A stretch of DNA of 64,000 nt from Mesorhizobium amorphae (lineage in GTDB: Bacteria; Pseudomonadota; Alphaproteobacteria; Rhizobiales; Rhizobiaceae): NCBI RefSeq assembly GCF_014843845.1, contig NZ_JHQS01000017.1:248001-312000 (forward strand), given 5' to 3'. Of this stretch, positions 8,625 through 18,506 are shown one piece after another. The position numbers and the translations under genes are program-made. How positions within the stretch are numbered: the first letter of the stretch is position 1; every line of letters begins with the position of its first letter. The notes under the pieces are model-generated. The model did not search any database and was not told the origin of the DNA. It was given only the letters and a program-made list of their open reading frames with translations.

Positions 8625-8996
8625 ATGTCTTTCGCCTTTCCGCGCCGCATCGTCGTCGCGCTCTCGCTCGCGGCCTTGTTCGCGCCCGTCGCCCATGCCG
8701 GCGACGTCACCTTCGAGATCAAGAACAGCCATCCCAATGCCATGCGCGTCGAGCTCTACAGCCAGGACCGCGACTATGTCTGGCCGGGCGACGGCAAGGA
8801 TTTCTATCTCGACGACGGCGAGACCAAGCAGCTGCCGATCTCCTGCGAGGAGGGCGAAGCGATCTGCTACGGCGCCTGGGTCGACGGCGACGAGGAAACC
8901 TATTGGGGCGTCGGCCCCAACAACAAGGAAAAGTGCGAAGACTGCTGCTACACCTGCAGCGGCGGCGAGACCGAGGAAATCGACCTGGTGGAGTGA
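8625..8996 (+). CDS. Secreted six-cysteine protein, copy 2 (unknown function)
   Basis: A 123-aa paralog of the protein at 8094. The signal peptide ends APVAHA (about residue 25). The mature part begins GDVTFEIKNSHPNAMRVELY and shares with copy 1 the six cysteines at the same spacing, the block PISC(6)CYGAWV and the ending IDLV. This copy is more acidic (many D and E), which could mean cation binding. A good ribosome binding site (aggggg) precedes the ATG. The two genes are separated by 183 bp holding a short palindromic repeat. Confidence 0.78.
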   Translation: MSFAFPRRIVVALSLAALFAPVAHAGDVTFEIKNSHPNAMRVELYSQDRDYVWPGDGKDFYLDDGETKQLPISCEEGEAICYGAWVDGDEETYWGVGPNNKEKCEDCCYTCSGGETEEIDLVE

Positions 8997-9103
8997 TCTG
9001 CCGATCTCCCCCCCTCGTGGGTCCCTTGGCCCAGCGCTCGCTTCTTTATCGACCGGCCCGTATCGGCTAAGGGGCGGGGAAAGAGAATTCCCCGGACCTG
9101 CTC

Positions 9104-11131
9104 ATGACCGCCAAGCCAAAACCCCTCCCTTTGTTCCTCGGCATCGATACCGGCGGCACCTACACCGATGCCGTGCTGTGGTCGGAAACCGGTAGCCCAC
9201 GTGGCAAGGTGCTGGCCAAGGCCAAGGCGCTGACGACGCGCCATGATCTGGCCGTCGGCATTTCCGGCGCGGTCGATGCGGTGCTGGAAAAATCCCGCAC
9301 CGATCCCACGGCGATAAAACTGGTGTCAATGTCGACGACATTGGCCACCAACGCGCTGGTCGAGGGCCAGGGCGGGCGCGTGGCTTTGGTCATGATCGGC
9401 TTTTCCGAGACCGACCTTGCCCGCGACGGGTTGAAGACGGCTTTAGGCACCGACCCAGTCGTGTTCTGCCCCGGTGGCCATGATGTTCACGGCAATGCCG
9501 CCAAGCTCGATCTGTCCGGCCTCGAGGCGGCCTTCCCCGAGCTCGGCGGCTCGGTGTCGGGCTTTGCCGTCTGCGCCTATTTTGCCACCCGCAACCCGGC
9601 GCATGAGATCGCCGCCCGCGAGTTGATCCGCGAGAAGACCGGCCTGCCGGTCACCGCCAGCCACGAACTGTCGGCAAAACTTGGCGGCCCGCGCCGGGCG
9701 CTGACCACGCTGCTCAACGCCAGGCTGATCTCGATGATCGATCGGCTGGTGGCGGCGACCGAAGGATTTCTCGAAGCGCGCAAGATCGCAGCCCCCCTGA
9801 TGGTGGTGCGCGGCGACGGCGCGCTGGTGTCGGCGGCGTTCGCCCGCCAGCGGCCGATCGAGACCATTTTGTCGGGCCCGGCCGCCAGCCTGGTCGGCGC
9901 CCGCCACATGACCGGGCTCGACGATGCGGTCGTCTCCGATATTGGCGGTACCACCACCGACGTCGCCGTGCTCGACGGCGGCCGCCCCAGGCTCGATCCG
10001 GAAGGCGCCACGGTCGGCGGCTTCCGCACCATGGTCGAGGCGGTGGCGATGCGCACCTTCGGCCTCGGCGGCGATTCCGAAGTGGCGCTGGAGGACGGCG
10101 CACTCAACCCAAAGATCCTGCTCGGGCCGCGCCGCCTGGTGCCGCTGGCGCTGGCCGGCATGGTGCATGGCGAGGCGGTGACGGTCGAACTGGAACGCCA
10201 GCTGCGCGCGCCGAACCCCGGCCGCATGGATGGCCGCTTCGCGGTGCGCACCGGCGTGCCCGAGCGGCTGGCGGCGGGTCTGACCGGCGCCGAGGCCAAG
10301 CTCTATGAACTGATTGGGGCAGTGCCGCTGCCGCTCGACAGGCTGCTGACCTCGAACGCCCAGAACGCCACGCTGAACCGGTTGGTGTCGCGCGGGCTGG
10401 TGCATATTTCGGGCTTCACCCCGTCGGACGCCGCCCATGTGCTGGGCAAGCAGGCCAATTGGGACGCCGCCCCGGCGCGTCTCGGCGCCGAGCTGTTCGC
10501 CCGCAAGCGCGACGGCCGCGGCCAGGCGATCGCCGCCACGCCGGAGGCGATTTCCGAGCGCGTGCTGCTGACGCTGACCCGCTGGTCGGCCGAATACATC
10601 CTTGAAACCGCCTTCGCCGAGGATGGGCTGGATGGCGCCGCCACCGTGGCGCATGCGCTGGTGCAGCGCGCCGTCGATTCGCATCCCGGCATCGCCCGCC
10701 TCAGCGTCGCGCTCGACCGGCCGGTCATCGGCCTCGGCGCCTCGGCGCCGCTGCACTATGCCGGCCTGCCGCCGCTCATTGGCAATGGCTGCGTGGTGCC
10801 CGACGATACCGACGTCGCCAACGCGCTCGGCGCCGTCGTCGGCCAGGTCCGCGTCTCGGCCGAGGCCCGTGTCAGCCAGCCCGTGGAAGGCCTGTTCCGG
10901 CTTTCATCGGGTGAAAGCGTGCGCGATTTCACCGACGAGGCTTCCGCCGTGGCGGCGGCCGAGGTCGATGTGCGGGCCATCGCCGCCAAACGGGCGAAAG
11001 ACGCCGGCACCGACAGCGCCGAAATCGAAGTCGCCACCGAATTCAGCGTCTCCACCGTCGAAAGCCAGCGCATGTTCATCGAAGCGCATGTGGTGGCGGT
11101 GGCCTCGGGACGGCCACGGATTGCGGTGTGA
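9104..11131 (+). CDS. Hydantoinase/oxoprolinase family protein (HyuA-like)
   Basis: A 675-aa protein of the hydantoinase/oxoprolinase family, which couples ATP hydrolysis to opening of cyclic amides or to carboxylation of ketones. The N-terminal ASKHA nucleotide-binding motif is LFLGIDTGGTYTDAV (about residues 10-24), and a second phosphate-binding loop is SDIGGTTTDVAVLDGG (about 280-295). No HyuB partner subunit is adjacent, which differs from classic hydantoinase or acetone carboxylase operons. The substrate is unknown. It is followed by a 300-bp repeat-rich gap. Confidence 0.88.
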   Translation: MTAKPKPLPLFLGIDTGGTYTDAVLWSETGSPRGKVLAKAKALTTRHDLAVGISGAVDAVLEKSRTDPTAIKLVSMSTTLATNALVEGQGGRVALVMIGFSETDLARDGLKTALGTDPVVFCPGGHDVHGNAAKLDLSGLEAAFPELGGSVSGFAVCAYFATRNPAHEIAARELIREKTGLPVTASHELSAKLGGPRRALTTLLNARLISMIDRLVAATEGFLEARKIAAPLMVVRGDGALVSAAFARQRPIETILSGPAASLVGARHMTGLDDAVVSDIGGTTTDVAVLDGGRPRLDPEGATVGGFRTMVEAVAMRTFGLGGDSEVALEDGALNPKILLGPRRLVPLALAGMVHGEAVTVELERQLRAPNPGRMDGRFAVRTGVPERLAAGLTGAEAKLYELIGAVPLPLDRLLTSNAQNATLNRLVSRGLVHISGFTPSDAAHVLGKQANWDAAPARLGAELFARKRDGRGQAIAATPEAISERVLLTLTRWSAEYILETAFAEDGLDGAATVAHALVQRAVDSHPGIARLSVALDRPVIGLGASAPLHYAGLPPLIGNGCVVPDDTDVANALGAVVGQVRVSAEARVSQPVEGLFRLSSGESVRDFTDEASAVAAAEVDVRAIAAKRAKDAGTDSAEIEVATEFSVSTVESQRMFIEAHVVAVASGRPRIAV

Positions 11132-11434
11132 TGGAGAGCTTGATCTCCCCCCAAGTGGGGGAGATGGCCGGCAGGCCAGAGGGGGGCGCTGTCCCGCCGG
11201 CGTCTCCGTTCTACCTTCGCTCCGGTATCCAGTCGTGGTGATGTTCCCACAGCAAAAGTGGCCAGATTGGCGATCCTTCGCGCCCCCCTCTGCCCTGCCG
11301 GGCATCTCCCCCACGAGGGGGGAGATCGGCAGCTCCGGCCGACTGCAAAATTCCACCTTCACCCTAAGCCGAATTGACCCTTCACCCTCGACATGCCAAA
11401 GGCCCGGCCTAGCCTTTCATCTGGAGACGCCCTG
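11132..11434. other. Intergenic region filled by an inverted-repeat element
   Basis: The 303 bp between the hydantoinase-like gene and glcB are mostly a palindromic element (11142-11327). About 100 bp remain for the glcB promoter, which I cannot place. Confidence 0.6.
11142..11327. repeat. Long inverted-repeat intergenic element
   Basis: Arms of about 48 bp at 11142-11190 and 11280-11327 are near-perfect reverse complements (tctcccccc..gtgggggagat, then ccggcagg, then cagaggggggcgc), separated by ~90 bp. Each arm also holds its own small hairpin. Fragments of the same element occur at 3831-3861 and 8454-8476. The structure is that of a rhizobial mobile palindromic element. Confidence 0.8.
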
Positions 11435-13600
11435 ATGACCGATCGCACCGAGATCGCCGGATTGCGGATTGCCCGCGAGCTGCATGACTTCGTCGTCGAC
11501 GAAGCGCTGCCCGGCACCGGCATTGCCGCCGATGCGTTCTGGAACGGTTTTTCGACCATCGTCCATGATCTGGCGCCGAAGAACCGGGCGCTGCTGGCAA
11601 AGCGCGACGCCATGCAGGAACAGCTCGATGGCTGGTACCGCGACAATGGCGCGCCGCTCGACATGGAGGCCTACAAAGGCTTCCTGAAGGAGATCGGCTA
11701 TCTCGTCCCTGAGGGCCCGGCCTTCAGCGTCTCCACCGACAATGTCGATCCGGAGATCGCGGTGGTCGCCGGGCCGCAGCTGGTCGTGCCGGTGATGAAT
11801 GCGCGCTATGCGCTCAACGCCGCCAATGCGCGCTGGGGTTCGCTCTATGATGCGCTCTACGGCACCGATGCCATCCCCGAAACGGGCGGCGCGGAAAAAG
11901 GCAAGGGCTTCAACCCCGTGCGCGGCGCCAAGGTGGTTGCCTGGGCCAAGGACTTCCTCGACCAGTCGGTGCCGCTCACCTCCGGCAAATGGGCCGGCGT
12001 CAACGGTCTGTCGGTTGCCAATGGCGCGCTGAAGCTCAGCGCCGGCGCCGGCGGCACCACGCTGGCCGATCCGAAACAGTTTGCCGGCTATCGCGGCGAT
12101 GCCGCCAACCCTGCGGCCGTGCTGCTGGTCAAGAATGGCCTGCATATCGAGATATCGATCGACCGCGCCAACCAGATCGGCCGCACCGACCCGGCGGGGA
12201 TCGCCGACATCATCCTGGAATCGGCGCTGACCACCATCCAGGATTGCGAGGATTCGGTCGCCGCAGTCGACGCCGAGGACAAGGTCGTCGTCTACCGCAA
12301 CTGGCTCGGCCTGATGAAGGGCGACCTCGCCGAAGAGATCAGCAAGGGCGGCAAGACTTTTGTCCGCAAGCTCAATCCCGACCGCGGCTACACATCGCCG
12401 GCCGGTGGCCCGCTTGCGCTGCCCGGCCGCTCGCTGATGCTGGTGCGCAATGTCGGCCACCTGATGACCAATCCGGCGATATCGGACCGGGACGGCAACG
12501 AGGTGCCGGAAGGCATCATGGACGCGGCGATGACGGCGCTGATCGCTCTGCACGATGTCGGCCCGAACGGGCGGCGGATGAACTCCCGCGCCGGCTCGAT
12601 GTATGTGGTGAAACCGAAGATGCACGGGCCGGAGGAGGTCGCCTTCGCCGTCGAGATCTTCGATCGCGTCGAAGCGCTGCTCGGCATGGCCAGGAACACC
12701 ATCAAGATGGGCATCATGGACGAGGAGCGGCGCACCACCGTCAACCTCAAGGAGGCGATCCGCACGGCAAAAGAGCGCGTGGTGTTCATCAACACCGGCT
12801 TCCTCGACCGCACCGGCGACGAGATCCACACTTCGATGGAAGCTGGCCCGATGATCCGCAAGGGCGACATGAAGCAGGCCGCCTGGATTTCCGCCTATGA
12901 GGCCTGGAACGTCGATACCGGGCTGGAATGCGGCCTGGCCGGCCACGCCCAGATCGGCAAGGGCATGTGGGCAATGCCGGACCTGATGGCGGCGATGCTG
13001 GAGCAAAAAATCGTCCACCCGAAGGCCGGCGCCAACACCGCCTGGGTGCCGTCGCCGACGGCGGCGACGCTGCACGCCACCCACTACCACAAGGTCGATG
13101 TGCATGCCGTCCAGGCGGCGCTGAAGAGCCGACCCAAGGCGAAGCTCGACGACATATTGTCGGTGCCGGTGGCGGTGCGTCCGAACTGGACGCCAGACGA
13201 GATCCAGCGCGAGCTCGACAACAACGCGCAAGGCATTCTGGGCTATGTCGTGCGCTGGGTCGACCAGGGTGTCGGCTGCTCGAAAGTGCCTGACATCAAC
13301 GATGTCGGCCTGATGGAGGATCGCGCCACGCTGCGCATTTCCTCGCAGCACATCGCCAACTGGCTGCGCCACGATGTCTGCTCGAAGATCCAGGTCATGG
13401 ATGCCTTGCAGCGCATGGCGGCCATCGTCGACCGCCAGAATGTCGGCGATCCGCTCTATCAGCCGATGGCGCCCGACTTCGACAGCTCCATCGCCTTCCA
13501 GGCCGCCTGCGACCTGGTCTTCAAGGGCAGCGTCCAGCCCAACGGCTACACCGAGCCGGTGCTTCACGCGCGGCGGCTGGAGCTGAAGGCGAAGGGCTGA
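11435..13600 (+). CDS. glcB: Malate synthase G
   Basis: A 721-aa enzyme that condenses glyoxylate and acetyl-CoA to malate in the glyoxylate shunt and glycolate use. Full length for the G isoform. Family landmarks include [19 protein letters not shown], the [26 protein letters not shown] block and [14 protein letters not shown]. The start [12 protein letters not shown] at 11435 matches the family; the open frame extends 14 codons upstream without a plausible start. No isocitrate lyase gene lies nearby. Confidence 0.96.
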   Translation: MTDRTEIAGLRIARELHDFVVDEALPGTGIAADAFWNGFSTIVHDLAPKNRALLAKRDAMQEQLDGWYRDNGAPLDMEAYKGFLKEIGYLVPEGPAFSVSTDNVDPEIAVVAGPQLVVPVMNARYALNAANARWGSLYDALYGTDAIPETGGAEKGKGFNPVRGAKVVAWAKDFLDQSVPLTSGKWAGVNGLSVANGALKLSAGAGGTTLADPKQFAGYRGDAANPAAVLLVKNGLHIEISIDRANQIGRTDPAGIADIILESALTTIQDCEDSVAAVDAEDKVVVYRNWLGLMKGDLAEEISKGGKTFVRKLNPDRGYTSPAGGPLALPGRSLMLVRNVGHLMTNPAISDRDGNEVPEGIMDAAMTALIALHDVGPNGRRMNSRAGSMYVVKPKMHGPEEVAFAVEIFDRVEALLGMARNTIKMGIMDEERRTTVNLKEAIRTAKERVVFINTGFLDRTGDEIHTSMEAGPMIRKGDMKQAAWISAYEAWNVDTGLECGLAGHAQIGKGMWAMPDLMAAMLEQKIVHPKAGANTAWVPSPTAATLHATHYHKVDVHAVQAALKSRPKAKLDDILSVPVAVRPNWTPDEIQRELDNNAQGILGYVVRWVDQGVGCSKVPDINDVGLMEDRATLRISSQHIANWLRHDVCSKIQVMDALQRMAAIVDRQNVGDPLYQPMAPDFDSSIAFQAACDLVFKGSVQPNGYTEPVLHARRLELKAKG

Positions 13601-13611
13601 GAGCAAAACAA

Positions 13612-13641
13612 AGGCGGCGGGCCGATCGATCCGCCGCCCGC
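13612..13641. terminator. Hairpin between convergent glcB and comM genes
   Basis: ggcggcggg / cccgccgcc-type stem (aggcggcggg, loop ccgatcgat, ccgccgccc). It lacks a T run but sits between two converging genes, so it probably limits read-through in both directions. Confidence 0.55.
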
Positions 13642-13699
13642 TGTTCAGGCAGCAGCTGTTCGATCAGTTCAGGCCGCCGCGCAGTTTCGCTGAGCCGCC

Positions 13700-15232
13700 T
13701 TACGCCGCTTGCGCCATCCGCTCCGACATCATGCGGTAGGAAATGGCCTCGGCCAGATGGATGCGGCCGACCGTCTCGCTGGCATCGAGGTCGGCCAGTG
13801 TCCGCGCCACTTTCAGCACGCGGTGGTAGGCGCGCGCGGAAAAGCCGAGTTTTTCACTGGCGTCCTTGAGCAGCGTCAAGCCGGCAGCATCCGGCACGGC
13901 GATCTCCTCGATGATCGAGGGCGAGCAATGCGCGTTTGTTGTGGCGCTGGTGACGCCTAGCCGCTCGAAGCGCTCGCGCTGGATGGTGCGGGCGCGCGCC
14001 ACGCGCAGTGCCACGGCCGCACTCTTCTCCGCCTTGTCGGGCCGGATCAGATCGCCGGCCGAAACCGCCGGGACTTCAATGCGGAGATCGATGCGGTCAA
14101 GCAACGGGCCGGAAATGCGCGCCTGGTAGTCGGTGCGGCAGCGCTCGCCGCGCAGGCAGCGATAGCCGGGCTCGCCGGCCATGCCGCAGCGGCACGGGTT
14201 CATCGCCGCGACCAGCTGGATGCGCGCCGGATAGGTGACGCGATGGTTGGCGCGCGCGATCATGCAGTCGCCGGTCTCCAGCGGCTGGCGCAGCGCGTCG
14301 AGAGTCTGTGGCGTGAATTCGGGAAACTCGTCGAGAAACAGCACGCCGTGATGGGCAAGCGAAACCTCACCGGGCCGCGCCCTCAGGCCGCCGCCCACCA
14401 TCGCCGCCATCGAGGCCGAATGGTGCGGCGCGCGGAACGGCCGCCGGTCGGTCAGCTTGCCTTCGCCGAGCTCGCCGGCCACCGAGGCGATCATCGAGAC
14501 TTCGAGCAATTCCTTGGGCGCCAGCGGCGGCAGGATCGACGGCAGCCTTTGCGCCAGCATCGATTTGCCCGAACCTGGCGGTCCGACCATCAAGAGATTA
14601 TGTCCGCCGGCCGCCGCCACCTCCAGCGCCCGCTTGGCGCTCTCCTGGCCCTTGATGTCGGCGAGGTCGGGCAGGTCGCGCGCCGAGGCGTGGATGCCGG
14701 CTTCCGGCCGCGACAGCACTTGCGTGCCGCGAAAATGATTGGCGATCGCAATCAGGCTGCGCGGTGCCAATATGTCGAAATCCTTGCCGGCCCAGGCCGC
14801 TTCCGGCCCGCAGGCGTGGGGGCAGATCAGGCCCTTGTTCTCGGCATTGGCGCCGATCGCCGCCGGCAGCGCGCCGGCCACAGCGGCAATGGTGCCGTCG
14901 AGCGACAATTCGCCGAGCACCACATAGCCGGCCAGCATGTCGCCCGGAATGGCGCCAAGTGCGGCCATCAGGCCGAGTGCGATGGGGAGGTCGTAATGGC
15001 TGCCTTCCTTGGGCAGGTCGGCAGGCGCCAGATTGACCGTCACCTTTTTCGACGGCATTGACAGGCCGGAGGCATGGAGTGCCGCCTGCACCCGTTCGCG
15101 GCTTTCAGCCACCGCCTTGTCGGCCAGGCCAACAATATGCATGTTGACCTTGCCCGGCGCGATCATCACCTGGACATCGACCGGCACGGCCTCGATGCCC
15201 TGGAAAGCAACCGTGCGAACCCGCGCCACCAT
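13700..15232 (-). CDS. comM: YifB/ComM family Mg chelatase-like AAA+ ATPase
   Basis: A 510-aa AAA+ protein. Order: N-terminal Lon-protease-like fold (ChlI domain, about 20-145), AAA core with Walker A GPPGSGKS (217-224) and Walker B VLFLDEFPEF, a cysteine-rich insert (NPCRCGMAGEPGYRC) and a C-terminal Mg-chelatase domain (YHRVLKVARTLADLD). ComM homologues are helicases that extend strand integration during natural transformation; the role in rhizobia is not established. The start MVARVRTVAFQG at 15232 matches the family; 26 extra upstream codons are open but not conserved-looking. Confidence 0.92.
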   Translation of the reverse strand: MVARVRTVAFQGIEAVPVDVQVMIAPGKVNMHIVGLADKAVAESRERVQAALHASGLSMPSKKVTVNLAPADLPKEGSHYDLPIALGLMAALGAIPGDMLAGYVVLGELSLDGTIAAVAGALPAAIGANAENKGLICPHACGPEAAWAGKDFDILAPRSLIAIANHFRGTQVLSRPEAGIHASARDLPDLADIKGQESAKRALEVAAAGGHNLLMVGPPGSGKSMLAQRLPSILPPLAPKELLEVSMIASVAGELGEGKLTDRRPFRAPHHSASMAAMVGGGLRARPGEVSLAHHGVLFLDEFPEFTPQTLDALRQPLETGDCMIARANHRVTYPARIQLVAAMNPCRCGMAGEPGYRCLRGERCRTDYQARISGPLLDRIDLRIEVPAVSAGDLIRPDKAEKSAAVALRVARARTIQRERFERLGVTSATTNAHCSPSIIEEIAVPDAAGLTLLKDASEKLGFSARAYHRVLKVARTLADLDASETVGRIHLAEAISYRMMSERMAQAA

Positions 15233-15538
15233 CTTTTTCAACGCCCCCGGACCTGGCTCGCTCGAAGCCGGTGCAATCAGGCCGTGAGCGCGACCAGGCA
15301 AGACAAGCACAGATTTCTGGGTTAATCAAGAACATTACGGGAACATACAGTCGCCGTCGTCTTCCGACGAAATGTCACCGCAGCGCGCAGAACTCCATCG
15401 GACTGCCTCCGCCCGAGACGGAATTAACCAACATGGAAAGGCGGTTGGGTTTGTCACCGATCCGACTCGCATACGATGTTATGGTTGGAAGTCGGGGGAC
15501 ATCCGCAGCGCGCCAGGCGCAAAAGCGAGGACGACAGG
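15233..15538. other. Divergent intergenic region between comM and the RTX gene
   Basis: 306 bp with normal composition and no repeat. A possible sigma-70 type box pair (ttgtca at about 15450, tacgat 15 bp later) could drive the RTX gene, but the spacing is short and I give it low weight. Confidence 0.35.
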
Positions 15539-17044
15539 ATGCCGACCTTAAGCAATGGCAGTGAGCTCACCGTATGGGAAGAACCCGAAAATCCCAATCC
15601 GAGCCCTGACGCGGTGCTTTTCAGCATCACGGAAACCGACGGCGACGTGATCGGACCGATAGGGGCGAAGGCGGATTTCCCATTTGGTGGGATCGACCTG
15701 GCTTCAGTCGATGTCTTCGACGGTTTCTTCACCATCACCAGCTTCACCCACGAGGGCAGGACCGAGACCTGGACGACGGTGGAAACGCAGGTCTTCGACA
15801 ACGAAGGCAATCTCATCCGCACCCTGTCCGACCAGGCGGCCTACCTGTCGGCCCGGATCGTCTCGATCAACGCCGACGGCCCCAACACCATCACGGTGAC
15901 ATGGAACGGTGCGAACGAATATTTCGGCGGCGAAAACACACAGTACGGCCAGCATCAGATTATCCTGGAAGGCGGCGCGATTCAGCCCGACACCTTCGTC
16001 AATCATGCCCCCACGGTGGCCAATCTGAATGTGTCGGTTTCGCAGGGGCAATTTCTCGACGACATCAAGTTCAGCGCGGCGGATGCTGACTACGATCTCC
16101 TGAACTTTGTCGTCCTGGACGGGCCCGACCACGGCACCCTTGAGCCGAGCACGAGTTTCGACGGCAATCACTATCCGTTCCACCAAGGCCACGTCGGCAC
16201 GAGCCTGCATTATCATGCGGGCTTTCTGAGCGACAATCTGTTCGATTACACGCCCGAGGCCGGCTTCGTCGGCACCGACAGCTTTACGGTTTACGCCACC
16301 GATGGCCAGGGCAACAGCAATGTGGCGACGATTACGATCACGGTCACACCCCCGGCCGAATCCATCACACTGACCGACGCCACAAACATCGGGAGTTATG
16401 CAAGCTACGATCATGCCGTGCTCGTCGCTGCACAGGGCGGTGGCGACCGCGTCAGCGGCACATCGTTCAACGATACGCTCGACGGCGGCGCAGGCCACGA
16501 CCAGCTGTTCGGCGGCGAAGGCACCGACACGATCATCGGCGGTGCGGGCAGCGATTGGCTGAAGGGGGGTGCCGGCAATGACGAGATGAGCGGCGGTGCC
16601 GGTACGGACGGCATCCGCGGCGACACGGGCGACGATGCCCTCGACGGCGGTGCCGGCACCGACGACCTGCGGGGCGGCGCTGGCGACGACATCCTCAATG
16701 GCGGTGCCGGCCGCGACCGGCTGGCCGGCGACGCGGGCAGGGATGTCTTCGTGTTCGACGCGCTTGGGCCGGCGAACCACGACACTATCGACGACTTCAA
16801 TGCGCTCGACGATATGTTCCGGTTGGACAGTTCCGTATTCGTCGGCCTGTCCGCCGGCCCGCTTTTCGCCGCGGTCTTCGCGCTCGGCAACAAAGCCATC
16901 GATGACAGCGACCACATCCTTTACGACGACGCCACAGGCGCTCTGCTGTTCGATGTGGACGGGGTGGGCGGAGCGGCGGCCGTCCAGTTCGCCACCGTGC
17001 GCCCAGGCATCTCGCTCACCGCGGACGACTTCTTCGTGGTCTAG
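15539..17044 (+). CDS. Secreted RTX (hemolysin-type calcium-binding) protein with cadherin-like domain
   Basis: A 501-aa protein with no N-terminal signal peptide, as expected for type I secretion. An unknown N-terminal domain (about 1-155) is followed by a cadherin/Ig-like repeat (about 158-285, starting NHAPTVANLNVSVSQGQF and ending VFVGTDSFTVYATDG-like sequence). About ten RTX nonapeptides (GGAGxDxLxGG) follow at 315-405, then a C-terminal secretion region ending DDFFVV. Calcium should fold the repeats outside the cell. No type I ABC/MFP exporter is adjacent. The start is placed at 15539 behind a GAGGA motif. Confidence 0.85.
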   Translation: MPTLSNGSELTVWEEPENPNPSPDAVLFSITETDGDVIGPIGAKADFPFGGIDLASVDVFDGFFTITSFTHEGRTETWTTVETQVFDNEGNLIRTLSDQAAYLSARIVSINADGPNTITVTWNGANEYFGGENTQYGQHQIILEGGAIQPDTFVNHAPTVANLNVSVSQGQFLDDIKFSAADADYDLLNFVVLDGPDHGTLEPSTSFDGNHYPFHQGHVGTSLHYHAGFLSDNLFDYTPEAGFVGTDSFTVYATDGQGNSNVATITITVTPPAESITLTDATNIGSYASYDHAVLVAAQGGGDRVSGTSFNDTLDGGAGHDQLFGGEGTDTIIGGAGSDWLKGGAGNDEMSGGAGTDGIRGDTGDDALDGGAGTDDLRGGAGDDILNGGAGRDRLAGDAGRDVFVFDALGPANHDTIDDFNALDDMFRLDSSVFVGLSAGPLFAAVFALGNKAIDDSDHILYDDATGALLFDVDGVGGAAAVQFATVRPGISLTADDFFVV

Positions 17045-17116
17045 AGCAAGGGATTTCCGTCAGGAATTGCGTAAAAACACGGAGTTAGAGGATCGCTGGG
17101 GCGCAGTTACGTCGAA

Positions 17117-18058
17117 CTATCGCCTCTTGTCCTCGACGCAATCCCAGAACAGGCCAGCAATATCCGCGCCACCGAAACGCTGCACCTCGCGCACGCCGGT
17201 CGGTGAGGTCACGTTGATCTCGGTCATGTAGTCGCCGATGACGTCGATGCCGACGAGGATGAAGCCGCGCTCCTTCAGCGACGGGCCGATGCGGGCGCAG
17301 ATCTCGCGCTCGCGCTCGGTTAGCTCGGTCTTCTCAGCGCGGCCGCCGACATGCATGTTGGAACGCGAATCGTGCTCGGCCGGCACCCGGTTGATGGCGC
17401 CCACCGGTTCGCCGTCGATCAGGATGATGCGCTTGTCGCCCTTACGCACGTCCTTCAAATAGCGCTGCACGATATAGGGCTCGCGGAACATCTGGCCGAA
17501 CATTTCGAGCAGCGAGGCGAGGTTGCGGTCGGCCTCGTGCAAATGGAAGATGCCGGCGCCGCCATTGCCGTAGAGCGGCTTGACGATGATGTCGCCGAAC
17601 TCCTTGCGGAAGGCGGCAACCTCCATGGGATCCTTGGTGATCAGCGTTTCCGGCATCAGGCCCGGAAATTCGGTGACGAAGATCTTTTCCGGGCTGTTGC
17701 GCACCCAGGCTGGGTCGTTGACGACCAGCGTCTTCGGGTGGATGCGCTCGAGGATGTGCGTGGTGGTGATGTAGTTCATGTCGAAGGGCGGATCCTGGCG
17801 CAGCAGGATGACGTCCATCTCCGACAGGTCGGTGCGCACCTTCTCGCCCAGCGAATAGTGGTTGCCCTTCTCGTCGCGGAGCTGCATTTCCTCGGTGCGC
17901 GCAAACACCTTGCCGTCGCGCATCGACAGCCGGTCGGGCGTGTAGTGGAACAGCTGGTGGCCGCGCCGCTGCGCCTCCAGCGACAGCGCAAACGACGTGT
18001 CGCCGGCGATCGACACCGTCGAAACATGGTCCATCTGGACGGCGATTTTCAAGGGCAT
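17117..18058 (-). CDS. gshB: Glutathione synthase
   Basis: A 313-aa ATP-grasp enzyme that adds glycine to gamma-glutamylcysteine, the last step of glutathione synthesis. Recognisable family blocks: [15 protein letters not shown] at the N-terminus, [19 protein letters not shown], the ATP-grasp loop [12 protein letters not shown] (glycine-rich) and [16 protein letters not shown] near the C-terminus. Full length. It converges on the RTX gene with a 72-bp gap. Confidence 0.96.
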   Translation of the reverse strand: MPLKIAVQMDHVSTVSIAGDTSFALSLEAQRRGHQLFHYTPDRLSMRDGKVFARTEEMQLRDEKGNHYSLGEKVRTDLSEMDVILLRQDPPFDMNYITTTHILERIHPKTLVVNDPAWVRNSPEKIFVTEFPGLMPETLITKDPMEVAAFRKEFGDIIVKPLYGNGGAGIFHLHEADRNLASLLEMFGQMFREPYIVQRYLKDVRKGDKRIILIDGEPVGAINRVPAEHDSRSNMHVGGRAEKTELTEREREICARIGPSLKERGFILVGIDVIGDYMTEINVTSPTGVREVQRFGGADIAGLFWDCVEDKRR

Positions 18059-18127
18059 CTTGGGTCTCCGGCGCGATCCTTGTCGCCGATATAAGGAACT
18101 CGGCGGCTTCTGCCAATCAGCCAGAGC

Positions 18128-18502
18128 CTATCGGTCGAAGACCAGGCGGGAATAGCCGAGGAAGGAAAGCGCCATGGCGACCAGCGAGGCGATAGCGAGC
18201 GCGGCAAGCGGCGGCATCGCTGGCAGGGCAAACAGGATCACGCAATAGACGACATAGTTGATGATGCTGGTGGCGATGCCGACGCCGCCATAGCGCGCGC
18301 CCTCCGTTGCGATGCCGCGGCTCGACGGCGAGAAGGTCAAATGGCGGTTGAACTGCCAGGTGACGGTCAGCGCAAAGCCGATCGAAAGCACGCGGGCGAC
18401 AAGCGGGCCAAGCGGCGTAACGGCCAGCAGCAGCCACAATGCCGCCGCGTCGGCGACGAAACCGACGCCGCCGGCAAGAATGAAGCGGAAGAGACGGCTC
18501 AC
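18128..18502 (-). CDS. GtrA family membrane protein
   Basis: A 124-aa protein with four transmembrane helices that begins LFRFILAGGVGFVADAAALWLL, the standard GtrA opening. GtrA-type proteins are thought to help flip lipid-linked sugars across the inner membrane. The start is 4 bp after the glycosyltransferase stop at 18507, and both run leftward, so they are almost certainly one operon and the GT probably supplies its substrate. Confidence 0.9.
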   Translation of the reverse strand: MSRLFRFILAGGVGFVADAAALWLLLAVTPLGPLVARVLSIGFALTVTWQFNRHLTFSPSSRGIATEGARYGGVGIATSIINYVVYCVILFALPAMPPLAALAIASLVAMALSFLGYSRLVFDR

Positions 18503-18506
18503 GCTG

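Noticed and set aside
11417..13606. Minus-strand open frame of 729 codons over malate synthase G
   Set aside because: It has shadow composition and no recognisable motif, while the opposite strand encodes full-length GlcB.
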